Assembly (NCBI GenBank): GCA_905215105.1
Contig: CAJMOI010000109.1
Location: forward strand, 1 to 6,765
Length of the DNA: 6,765 nucleotides
Direction of reading: 5' to 3'
Source of the DNA: an uncultured bacterium
GTDB taxonomy: Bacteria; Bacillota; Clostridia; Oscillospirales; Acutalibacteraceae
Of this stretch, positions 1 through 5,241 are shown in pieces. A program made the translations under genes and the position numbers. The stretch's first letter is position 1, and every line of letters begins with the position of its first letter. Below the pieces are notes generated by a model. It did no database searches. It had not been told where the DNA came from and saw only the letters and a list, made by a program, of their open reading frames with translations.

Positions 1-52
1 ACCCAGACAAACAGAGTCAGAGTCTGCCGTGCTACCATTACACAATACCGCA
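1..52 (-). tRNA. tRNA-Gln (anticodon CTG), 3' part beyond the window
   Basis: Read on the minus strand, the segment folds as the first two thirds of a tRNA. The 5' acceptor strand TGCGGTA is at 46-52. A D arm follows, with stem GTG/CAC (41-43 and 29-31) around a TAATGGTAG loop. The five-pair anticodon stem is GCAGA/TCTGT (23-27 and 11-15) around the loop CTCTGAC. The anticodon CTG is at 18-20 and reads CAG glutamine codons. The variable segment and the start of the T stem (TGGGT) reach position 1. The T loop, the 3' acceptor strand and any CCA lie outside the window. The gene is transcribed leftward, away from radC, from the promoter at 87-114. Confidence 0.93.
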
Positions 53-86
53 TCAACCGGCCTGCGAAGCAAACCGAACAAGCGTT

Positions 87-114
87 ATTATATCACAAAA
101 AAAACAAATGTCAA
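87..114 (-). promoter_or_regulatory. sigma-A promoter of the tRNA-Gln gene
   Basis: On the minus strand a perfect -35 TTGACA (109-114) and a perfect -10 TATAAT (87-92) are separated by 16 bases. The predicted start near position 80 leaves a leader of about 28 bases before the tRNA. T-rich and A-rich runs lie upstream of the -35 (about 118-135) and may help polymerase binding. Full consensus boxes are usual for stable-RNA genes. Confidence 0.85.
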
Positions 115-171
115 GGGGTTTTTGAAAAAAAGATAAATTCCGGAAAAACCGGCAGAAATCAGGGGAAAAAC

Positions 172-200
172 TTTACTTTTTCTGCGGAGTTGGGTATAGT
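172..200 (+). promoter_or_regulatory. probable promoter of radC
   Basis: A plausible -35 TTTACT (172-177) and -10 TATAGT (195-200) are separated by 17 bases, about 47 bases ahead of the radC start. The boxes are weaker than those of the two tRNA promoters. The fit to consensus and the position support the call, but an alternative -10 just downstream in the same AT-rich stretch is possible. Confidence 0.45.
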
Positions 201-233
201 GATAGTAATATGAAAAGCAAATATATTGGAAAA

Positions 234-239
234 AGGAGG
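234..239 (+). promoter_or_regulatory. ribosome binding site deciding the radC start
   Basis: A full AGGAGG lies 7 bases before the ATG at 247. It excludes the longer TTG start at 226, which precedes it. Confidence 0.85.
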
Positions 240-246
240 CGGCAAC

Positions 247-1074
247 ATGGCGGCGAAAAGCAGGGGAGAAGGTACCCTTCATGCCGGACACCGGGAACGG
301 CTTCGCAGCCGGTTCCTGGAAAACGGGCTGGACACCATGGAAAACCATGTGGCGCTGGAATTGCTGCTGTTTTATTCCATTCCCAGAGGGGACACCAACT
401 CCATTGCCCACCGGCTCATTGAAAAGTTTGGTTCCCTGTCCGCTGCTTTGGATGCGCCCTATGAAGAACTTTTGGAAACCGAGGGGATCGGGCCGTCCAG
501 TGCGCTGCTCCTGAAATTGATTCCGGAGCTTTGCCGCCGGTATCAGGAGGACCGGGTCAAAGGGGGAACACGGGTTTTCAGCACGGAAGAAGCGGTGAAG
601 CTGATCCGGCCCAAGTTTTTCGGACGAAAGACAGAGGCCGTGGTGCTGCTTTTGCTGGACAGCCGGGGAAAAGCGGTTTATTGCGGCATCGTCAACGAAG
701 GCTCCGTCAATGCCGCTCCCATTTATACCAACCGGCTGGTGCGTCTTGCAACGCGGTATGATGCTGTGACGGCGATTCTGGCTCATAATCATCCCAGCGG
801 GCAAGCAGTTCCCACTTCCGGGGACATCTCCGCCACCCGTCATGTGATCTGGGCCATGGATGCGGTGGATGTACAGCTGTACGACCATCTGATTTTCACC
901 GATGGGGATTATCTCTCCATGGCGGCTACCGGAATGCTGGATGAGCTGTATCAGGATCACTTGCATCAGAAAAGCAGCCATCTTCGCCCGGAAACCGGCA
1001 GAATGGTGGGGGATGTGTTTCCAGCCATGGAAGAAGGGGAAGAAAACGGAGAAGAAGAAAAAAGCCCTGTATGA
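247..1074 (+). CDS. radC: RadC-family JAB/MPN domain protein
   Basis: This 275-residue protein belongs to the RadC (UPF0758) family. It has an N-terminal helical/helix-hairpin-helix part with the turn EGIG at about residues 79-82. A C-terminal JAB/MPN metalloprotease-like domain follows, with its motif at residues 180-193: H180-N-H182-P-S-G, then T190 and D193, the usual zinc ligand pattern of the fold. Position 190 is Thr where the motif normally has Ser. The tail after the domain (about 35 residues) is rich in Glu and Lys. I chose the ATG at 247 because an AGGAGG sits at 234-239 with 7 bases of spacing; an upstream in-frame TTG at 226 lies before that site. The family was named from an E. 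coli radiation-sensitivity mutant, but its biochemical role is unsettled. The gene stands alone between a divergent tRNA and a convergent regulator gene. Its last codons lie inside the shared terminator hairpin. The family call is firm; the function is not. Confidence 0.9.
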   Translation: MAAKSRGEGTLHAGHRERLRSRFLENGLDTMENHVALELLLFYSIPRGDTNSIAHRLIEKFGSLSAALDAPYEELLETEGIGPSSALLLKLIPELCRRYQEDRVKGGTRVFSTEEAVKLIRPKFFGRKTEAVVLLLLDSRGKAVYCGIVNEGSVNAAPIYTNRLVRLATRYDAVTAILAHNHPSGQAVPTSGDISATRHVIWAMDAVDVQLYDHLIFTDGDYLSMAATGMLDELYQDHLHQKSSHLRPETGRMVGDVFPAMEEGEENGEEEKSPV

Positions 1075-1093
1075 GTCACTCATACAGGGCTTT
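1061..1093. terminator. shared bidirectional terminator between radC and the DtxR-family gene
   Basis: Arms 1061-1076 and 1078-1093 are perfect 16-base inverted repeats around one central base. In practice this is a 15-pair stem with a 3-base loop, with GCCCTG/CAGGGC in the lower part. Read leftward the hairpin runs into a T-rich tract (TTTTTTCTTCTTC), a good factor-independent terminator for the minus-strand regulator. Read rightward it ends in CTTTGATTGCTT, a weaker tract for radC. The radC stop codon (1072-1074) and its preceding codons lie in the left arm. Confidence 0.88.
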
Positions 1094-1099
1094 GATTGC

Positions 1100-1462
1100 T
1101 TAAGGGGCAACGTGTTTTTTGATGGCCTCAAAACTTTCGGCGCTGATGACATGCTCCATGCGGCAGGCATCTTCCACGGCCGTTTCCGGCGTTACCCCAA
1201 GGGCAATGAGCCACTGAGAAATCAACGTGTGACGCTCGTACATGGTGGCGGCAATTTCATGGCCTTTTTCTGTCAGTGTAATGTGGCCTTCCGGTGAAAC
1301 TTCCACATATCCATTGGTTCGCAGATTTTTCATGGCAACACTGACGCTGGGTTTGGTAAAATCCAGTTCGTTGACAATATCAATTGCGCGGACAGTTCCC
1401 TTGCGCTTTTGCAGGATCAGAATGGTTTCCAGATAATTCTCTGCGGATTCCTGAATTTTCAA
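1100..1462 (-). CDS. DtxR/MntR-family metal-dependent transcriptional regulator
   Basis: This 120-residue, one-domain-plus-dimerisation form of the DtxR/MntR/IdeR family lacks the C-terminal SH3-like domain of DtxR. The start MKIQESAENYLETI is typical of clostridial members. The winged helix-turn-helix spans about residues 22-66 (recognition helix near KPSVSVAMKNL), followed by the dimerisation and metal-binding helices. Likely ligands by comparison with MntR and DtxR are N9, E12, H78, C100, E103 and H104. The CRMEH stretch resembles DtxR (Cys) more than MntR (Glu), so iron sensing is at least as likely as manganese. I chose the TTG at 1460-1462 because AAGGAGGG (1471-1478) sits 8 bases before it. 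An upstream in-frame TTG (1481-1483) would lie before that site. It converges with radC and diverges from the thi operon. The family is certain; the target genes and metal are not. Confidence 0.9.
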   Translation of the reverse strand: MKIQESAENYLETILILQKRKGTVRAIDIVNELDFTKPSVSVAMKNLRTNGYVEVSPEGHITLTEKGHEIAATMYERHTLISQWLIALGVTPETAVEDACRMEHVISAESFEAIKKHVAP

Positions 1463-1470
1463 GCTGTTTT

Positions 1471-1478
1471 CCCTCCTT
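1471..1478 (-). promoter_or_regulatory. ribosome binding site supporting a TTG start for the DtxR-family gene
   Basis: On the minus strand AAGGAGGG lies 8 bases before the TTG at 1462-1460. It fixes this rare start codon over the longer TTG reading at 1483. Confidence 0.85.
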
Positions 1479-1518
1479 ATCAACGATACTGTACACGTTA
1501 TCAGGTAATAGTGGAAGT

Positions 1519-1548
1519 ATTATAACACAATTTGTAGCAATCTGACAA
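1519..1548 (-). promoter_or_regulatory. promoter of the DtxR-family regulator gene
   Basis: On the minus strand a -35 TTGTCA (1543-1548) and a perfect -10 TATAAT (1519-1524) are spaced by 18 bases. Transcription would start near 1512, leaving a leader of about 50 bases. That leader carries TGTACA (1490-1495) inside an imperfect dyad, a possible operator. The thi promoter starts only 33 bases away on the other strand. Confidence 0.75.
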
Positions 1549-1580
1549 CCTTTCTTTTTTCAATCTCTCTCATTTGCTTC

Positions 1581-1609
1581 TTGACAAGGAAAAGCAGGAG
1601 GAATATACT
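1581..1609 (+). promoter_or_regulatory. promoter of the thi operon
   Basis: A perfect -35 TTGACA (1581-1586) and a -10 TATACT (1604-1609) are separated by 17 bases. The expected start near 1616 falls right at the first pairing strand of the TPP riboswitch, so the aptamer is the 5' end of the transcript. Confidence 0.88.
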
Positions 1610-1616
1610 GAAAAAG

Positions 1617-1702
1617 AAGCTGGGGTGCCGTATCAAAACGGCTGAGAGGGCGAGAAGCCTAACCCATTGAACCTGTTGGTTAGTACCATCGTAGGGAAGC
1701 TG
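1617..1702 (+). promoter_or_regulatory. TPP riboswitch (THI element) aptamer
   Basis: The aptamer shows the hallmark conserved blocks in order: GGGGTGCC (1622-1629), CTGAGAGGG (1642-1650), ACCC (1662-1665), TTGAACCTG (1667-1675) and CGTAGGGAAGC (1690-1700). Visible pairings are P1 AGCT/AGCT (1618-1621 with 1698-1701), P2 GGGT/ACCC (1623-1626 with 1662-1665) and P3 GCCGT/ACGGC (1627-1631 with 1638-1642). An optional P3a, GGGC/GCCT, follows around 1648-1660. P4 pairs CCT with AGG (1672-1674 and 1693-1695), and P5 is TGG/CCA (1677-1679 with 1686-1688). CTGAGA is the pyrimidine-binding bulge. It precedes six thiamine genes and an attenuator hairpin, so TPP binding should switch the operon off by premature termination. 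Confidence 0.95.
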
Positions 1703-1742
1703 ATCGTTCTGTCTCCGCAGAAAAAATAGATTTGCGAGTAGG

Positions 1743-1773
1743 AAGCCGGTTCCCGGAATGGGGACCGGCTTTT
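1743..1773 (+). terminator. riboswitch-controlled attenuator hairpin before thiS
   Basis: A 12-pair stem forms between 1743-1754 (AAGCCGGTTCCC) and 1760-1771 (GGGGACCGGCTT), with one T-G pair and a GGAAT loop. TTTT (1770-1773) follows, partly within the stem. It ends 21 bases before the thiS start. Its 5' arm contains TTCCC (1750-1754), complementary to GGGAA (1694-1698) in the aptamer's 3' strand. That pairing could act as an antiterminator when no TPP is bound. The hairpin is plain from the sequence; the switching model is inferred. Confidence 0.85.
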
Positions 1774-1782
1774 GTCATATCT

Positions 1783-1788
1783 GGAGGT
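1783..1788 (+). promoter_or_regulatory. ribosome binding site deciding the thiS GTG start
   Basis: GGAGGT lies 6 bases before the GTG at 1795-1797. The upstream in-frame TTG at 1732 would translate through the attenuator hairpin and has no such site. Confidence 0.8.
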
Positions 1789-1794
1789 GGTTTT

Positions 1795-1989
1795 GTGAAG
1801 TGGAACGGAAAACAGATCGCGCTGGAAATGCCGGTCACGGTGCTGGAATTTTTGCAGCAGCAGGGCTATAACGCTCAGCGTGTAGCGGTGGAGCGCAACG
1901 GAGAGATCGTCCGGCGGGCAGACTTTGAAAAAGAGCTGCTCCGGGACGAGGATACCGTGGAAGTCGTCACCTTTGTGGGGGGCGGCTAA
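1795..1989 (+). CDS. thiS: sulfur carrier protein ThiS
   Basis: This 64-residue ubiquitin-like protein has the usual ThiS length and ends in the Gly-Gly tail that defines these carriers (FVGGG). It begins with the typical short beta strand carrying a K-x-N-G turn (KWNGK), followed by the VLEFLQQQG helix and a VAVERNGEIV strand. ThiF adenylates the terminal glycine, which is then converted to a thiocarboxylate that donates sulfur to ThiG for the thiazole ring. The start is GTG, set by GGAGGT 6 bases upstream, so the first residue will be Met although the codon is Val. It is the first gene of the operon, behind the TPP riboswitch. Its TAA overlaps the thiF ATG by one base (TAATG), so the carrier and its activating enzyme are translationally coupled. 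The small size makes the motif and context the main evidence, and together they are strong. Confidence 0.93.
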   Translation: MKWNGKQIALEMPVTVLEFLQQQGYNAQRVAVERNGEIVRRADFEKELLRDEDTVEVVTFVGGG

Positions 1990-2624
1990 TGGAAAACGTC
2001 ACGAAACAAGCCCTGTATCAGGCCAGAGTGGAACGTCACGGGAAAGAGGCCGTACAAAAGCTGCAAAACGCCTGTGTCGGCATTGCCGGACTTGGCGGTC
2101 TTGGTTCACACATTGCGGTTTCCCTTGCCAGAATGGGCGTGGGGAAGCTGGTACTGGCGGATTTCGACCGGGTGGATGTGACCAACCTGCACCGGCAGCA
2201 GTATTTTACGGAGCAGGTGGGGCTTCTCAAAACGGAAGCGCTGGCGGATACCCTGCGGAAAATTGACCCATGGATACAACTGGAATTGCATCCCGTACGG
2301 CTCACGCCGGAAAACCTTCCGACAATTTTCGGCGGCTGTTCTATTCTTTGTGAGGCCTTCGACAAAGCGGAGGAAAAGGCCATGCTGTTGGAAACTGTTC
2401 TCACGGAGCTGCCCCATACCACGGTGGTGTCCGGCTCCGGCATGGCGGGAATGGGTTCGGTGAATCAAATCCAGACCCGGAAGGCTATGAAGCGGCTGTA
2501 TCTCTGCGGCGACGGGGAAACCGATGTGGCGGAATATGGCAGTTTGTTTGCGTCCCGGGTAGCGGTGTGCGCCGGCCATCAGGCCCATATGGTGCTGCGG
2601 CTGCTGCTTGGAGAAGCTGAATAA
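1989..2624 (+). CDS. thiF: ThiS adenylyltransferase ThiF, short (family 2) form
   Basis: The 211-residue protein is an E1-like/MoeB-ThiF fold enzyme that adenylates the ThiS C-terminus with ATP. The nucleotide-binding glycine loop GLGGLGS is at residues 34-40. The acidic strand D58-F-D60 is followed by N66-L-H-R69-Q70, the conserved Asn/Arg/Gln of the family active site. Conserved downstream stretches are CEAFDKAEEKAML, VSGSGMAG and a terminal AGHQAHMVLRLLLGE helix. It is shorter than E. coli ThiF (about 250 residues) and lacks the paired CxxC zinc motifs, as expected for the clostridial family-2 type found with ThiH. The ATG overlaps the thiS stop. A 46-base AT-rich gap separates it from thiG. 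MoeB- or HesA-type enzymes are related, but the ThiS neighbour settles the role. Confidence 0.93.
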   Translation: MENVTKQALYQARVERHGKEAVQKLQNACVGIAGLGGLGSHIAVSLARMGVGKLVLADFDRVDVTNLHRQQYFTEQVGLLKTEALADTLRKIDPWIQLELHPVRLTPENLPTIFGGCSILCEAFDKAEEKAMLLETVLTELPHTTVVSGSGMAGMGSVNQIQTRKAMKRLYLCGDGETDVAEYGSLFASRVAVCAGHQAHMVLRLLLGEAE

Positions 2625-2670
2625 AACTTCATTTATACAATTTTTGATTCAATGATAGGAGGCATTTTTT

Positions 2671-3438
2671 ATGAAAGACGAGCTGGTTCTGGGCGGACAT
2701 TCTTTTTCCTCCCGATTCATTCTGGGTTCCGGCAAATATTCTCTGGAGCTCATCAAGGCCGCAGTGGAAAACGCTGGGGCACAGATGATCACCCTGGCCT
2801 TGCGCCGCGCCAATGAGGGTGGCGTTGCCAATATTCTCGACTATATCCCCGAAGGCGTGACCCTGCTGCCCAACACCTCCGGCGCACGCAACGCCGACGA
2901 AGCTGTACGCATTGCCCGGTTGGCCAGAGAGTGCGGCTGCGGCGATTTTGTCAAAATTGAAATCATGCGGGATTCCAAATACCTGCTGCCGGATAATCAG
3001 GAGACCATCCGCGCTACCGAGATTCTGGCAAAAGAGGGCTTTGTGGTCATGCCCTATATGTATCCCGATCTGAATGTTGCCCGTGATCTGGTCAACGCCG
3101 GCGCCGCCTGTGTCATGCCGCTGGCCGCTCCCATCGGCTCCAATAAGGGTCTGGCTACCAGAGAGTTTATCCAGATTCTCATTGACGAGATTGACCTGCC
3201 GATTATCGTGGATGCCGGAATTGGCCGTCCGTCTCAGGCCTGCGAAGCAATGGAAATGGGCGCAGCAGCTGTTATGGCTAATACTGCTATCGCTACTGCC
3301 GGAGATATTCCCGCCATGGCGGAAGCCTTCAAAAAGGCCATTGAGGCAGGCCGCACCGCCTATCTGTCCGGGCTGGGCCGTGTGATGGAAAAGGGCGCTG
3401 CTGCTTCTTCTCCGCTTACCGGCTTTTTGCAGGACTAA
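2671..3438 (+). CDS. thiG: thiazole synthase ThiG
   Basis: This 255-residue TIM-barrel enzyme builds the thiazole phosphate from 1-deoxy-D-xylulose 5-phosphate, dehydroglycine and ThiS thiocarboxylate in the cytoplasm. It opens with the family signature, from F-x-S-R-F-I-L-G-S-G-K-Y at about residues 12-23. The Schiff-base lysine is K95 in DFVKIEI, with E97 beside it, and D181 lies in IIVDAGIG. These match B. subtilis K96, E98 and D182 as I recall them. The phosphate-binding end includes PIGSNKGL (154-161) and MANTAIA. Full length for the family. AGGAGG at 2657-2662 lies 8 bases before the ATG, the strongest internal ribosome site before thiC. The TAA overlaps the first possible thiH ATG (TAATG). 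Confidence 0.97.
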   Translation: MKDELVLGGHSFSSRFILGSGKYSLELIKAAVENAGAQMITLALRRANEGGVANILDYIPEGVTLLPNTSGARNADEAVRIARLARECGCGDFVKIEIMRDSKYLLPDNQETIRATEILAKEGFVVMPYMYPDLNVARDLVNAGAACVMPLAAPIGSNKGLATREFIQILIDEIDLPIIVDAGIGRPSQACEAMEMGAAAVMANTAIATAGDIPAMAEAFKKAIEAGRTAYLSGLGRVMEKGAAASSPLTGFLQD

Positions 3439-3479
3439 TGAAAGCAAACCATATTATAACGAAAGAAGGAAATGCCTTC

Positions 3480-4634
3480 ATGATTGACCAGCATACCAAC
3501 CATATGGAGTACCAGCCCGGAATGGAGCAGATCGGCTCCGAAATTCAGGACGCGGTCATTTCCAAAATGAATGAATGTGACTTTGACAGCTATACCGCCG
3601 CTGATGTGCGCCGGGCGCTGCAAAAAGATGTGCTTTCCCCGGACGATTTCGCCGCGCTGCTGTCGCCTGCCGCCGACCCCTTTTTGGAGGAAATGGCACA
3701 CCGGGCCCAGCAGGAAACCCGCAAGCACTTCGGCAATTCAGTGATGATGTTCACCCCGCTGTATATTGCCAACTACTGCGAGAATTACTGCATCTACTGC
3801 GGTTTTAACTGCCACAATAAGATTCGTCGGGCCAAGCTCTCCATGGAAGAGATTGAAAAAGAGCTGAAAGCCATCTCCGACACCGGTTTGCAGGAAATTT
3901 TGATTCTCACCGGTGAAAGCCGCACCGCTTCCCCGGTGGAGTATATCGGCGAGGCCTGCAAGCTGGCACGAAAATATTTCCGGGTGGTGGGTATTGAGAT
4001 TTACCCGGTGAACTCCGATGAATACGCCTACCTCCACACCTGCGGCGTGGACTATGTCACCGTATTTCAGGAGACCTACAATTCCGATAAATACGCCACT
4101 TTGCATTTGGGCGGCCATAAGCGGATTTTCCCCTACCGCTTCAATGCACAGGAGCGTGCCCTCATGGGAGGAATGCGCGGTGTGGGTCTTGCCGCTCTGC
4201 TGGGGCTGGACGACTTCCGCAAGGATGCCTTTGCCACTGGCTACCACGGCTGGCTGCTCCAGCGGAAATATCCCCATGCGGAAATTGCTTTTTCCTGCCC
4301 CCGCCTGCGTCCCATTATCAATAACGACAAAATCAATCCCAAGGACGTCCATGAACGGCAGCTTTTGCAGGTAATCTGTGCGTACCGCCTGTTTATGCCT
4401 TTTGCCAGCATCACCATTTCCTCTCGTGAACGCGCCGGATTCCGGGATAATATCATCGACATTGCCGCCACCAAGATTTCCGCCGGCGTTTCTACCGGTA
4501 TTGGCGATCACAGCGGCGACGGCAAGGGCGACGAGCAGTTTGAAATCTCCGACGGCAGAAGCTATGACGAGATTTACAAGGCCATCAAAGACAAGGGCCT
4601 CCAGCCGGTGATGGCGGACTACATCTATGTGTAA
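3480..4634 (+). CDS. thiH: 2-iminoacetate synthase ThiH (tyrosine lyase, radical SAM)
   Basis: The radical SAM enzyme cleaves tyrosine to p-cresol and dehydroglycine, which feeds ThiG. It is the oxygen-sensitive alternative to glycine oxidase ThiO. The CxxxCxxC motif for the [4Fe-4S] cluster is C100-E-N-Y-C104-I-Y-C107. The GFNCHN stretch after it and the C-terminal GDEQFEISDGRS segment are typical of the family. From ATG 3480 the protein has 384 residues, close to E. coli ThiH (377). I chose this start because GAAGG (3465-3469) precedes it and the family N-terminus (MEYQPGMEQIGS) follows soon after. An in-frame ATG at 3438, overlapping the thiG stop, would add 14 residues and cannot be excluded. 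The tenI start overlaps the end of this gene by 8 bases. Confidence 0.95.
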   Translation: MIDQHTNHMEYQPGMEQIGSEIQDAVISKMNECDFDSYTAADVRRALQKDVLSPDDFAALLSPAADPFLEEMAHRAQQETRKHFGNSVMMFTPLYIANYCENYCIYCGFNCHNKIRRAKLSMEEIEKELKAISDTGLQEILILTGESRTASPVEYIGEACKLARKYFRVVGIEIYPVNSDEYAYLHTCGVDYVTVFQETYNSDKYATLHLGGHKRIFPYRFNAQERALMGGMRGVGLAALLGLDDFRKDAFATGYHGWLLQRKYPHAEIAFSCPRLRPIINNDKINPKDVHERQLLQVICAYRLFMPFASITISSRERAGFRDNIIDIAATKISAGVSTGIGDHSGDGKGDEQFEISDGRSYDEIYKAIKDKGLQPVMADYIYV

Positions 4635-5241
4635 GGGGAAAGAGGGGAGACGGCTCATCTGCGTTACCCAGCGCAGCGCCTGTCCCGATGATTTTCTCAC
4701 CCGCATGGAGCAGATTATTGCCCAAAGACCCGCCCGGGTGATTCTGCGGGAAAAAGACCTTTCCCCGGAAGACTATGAAGCGCTGGCGCAAAAGCTGCTG
4801 CCCATTTGTGAGAAATATGGGGTGCCGCTGATGTGTAACGGCCCGGTGCCCGGATTTGCAGTGCCGGGGTGCGGCGCACAGCTTTCTTTTCAAAATCGGG
4901 ACTTGCCGGTTTCCGGAGAATTTGGCGTGTCTGTTCACGCGCCGGAAGAGGCCGCCGCTTTACAGAAAAGCAATGCAGCCTATCTCATCGCCGGTCATGT
5001 ATTCCCCACGGACTGCAAAAAGGGCGTGCCGCCCCGGGGACTGGAATTTCTCGAAAAAGTGTGTAAAAATGCCCGCCAGCCGGTGTATGCCATCGGTGGG
5101 ATTACCCCGGAAAGAGTACCGTCCGTTTTGCAGGCGGGAGCCGCCGGGTATTGCGTTATGAGTGCCCTTATGAAAGCGCCGGACCCCGTCCGGCTGATAC
5201 AGGAATTTTATTCACAGGAGGAAACCATCCATGAATTATAA
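4627..5241 (+). CDS. tenI: TenI-type thiazole tautomerase (ThiE/TenI family)
   Basis: This 204-residue TIM-barrel protein of the ThiE/TenI superfamily probably aromatises the ThiG product (carboxythiazole phosphate tautomer) rather than making thiamine phosphate. Shared family parts are R41-E-K43 (the LREK strand) and the phosphate loop G157-G-I. TenI features are GHVFPTDCKKG (123-133), where ThiE normally has GP at the GH position. H124 aligns with the histidine I recall as catalytic H122 of B. subtilis TenI. CNG (70-72) replaces the ThiE N-D pair that binds magnesium, and GVSVHAPEEA (100-109) resembles TenI GRSVHSLEEA. Databases may label it ThiE. It starts inside thiH (8-base overlap), without a clear Shine-Dalgarno, implying translational coupling. 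Its end overlaps thiC by 11 bases. The superfamily is certain; the TenI assignment is a motif-based inference. Confidence 0.8.
   Translation: MCKGKEGRRLICVTQRSACPDDFLTRMEQIIAQRPARVILREKDLSPEDYEALAQKLLPICEKYGVPLMCNGPVPGFAVPGCGAQLSFQNRDLPVSGEFGVSVHAPEEAAALQKSNAAYLIAGHVFPTDCKKGVPPRGLEFLEKVCKNARQPVYAIGGITPERVPSVLQAGAAGYCVMSALMKAPDPVRLIQEFYSQEETIHEL
5216..5221 (+). promoter_or_regulatory. ribosome binding site of thiC inside tenI
   Basis: AGGAGG lies 9 bases before the thiC ATG and within the last codons of tenI. thiC therefore has its own strong initiation signal in spite of the 11-base overlap. Confidence 0.85.

Noticed and set aside
140..152. Small hairpin CCGG-AAAAA-CCGG upstream of the radC promoter.
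   Set aside because: Only four pairs, no convincing function as a terminator in either direction between two divergent promoters.
176..1726. A 13-base inverted match, TTTTTCTGCGGAG at 176-188 and its complement at 1714-1726, with a near copy at the thi terminator (about 6599-6611).
   Set aside because: In 6.8 kb about one 13-base match between any two positions on either strand is expected by chance, and half of this one is a homopolymer run. Not enough for a shared element.
1732..1797. Longer thiS reading from TTG 1732.
   Set aside because: It would be translated through the attenuator hairpin, has no Shine-Dalgarno, and adds 21 residues not seen in ThiS, whereas GTG 1795 has GGAGGT and gives the normal length.
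2608..2641. Possible internal promoter between thiF and thiG (TTGGAG and TTTATA or TACAAT).
   Set aside because: Weak boxes with poor spacing (18 bases to the worse -10, about 22 to the better one); the AT-rich gap is adequately explained as a spacer before the thiG ribosome site.
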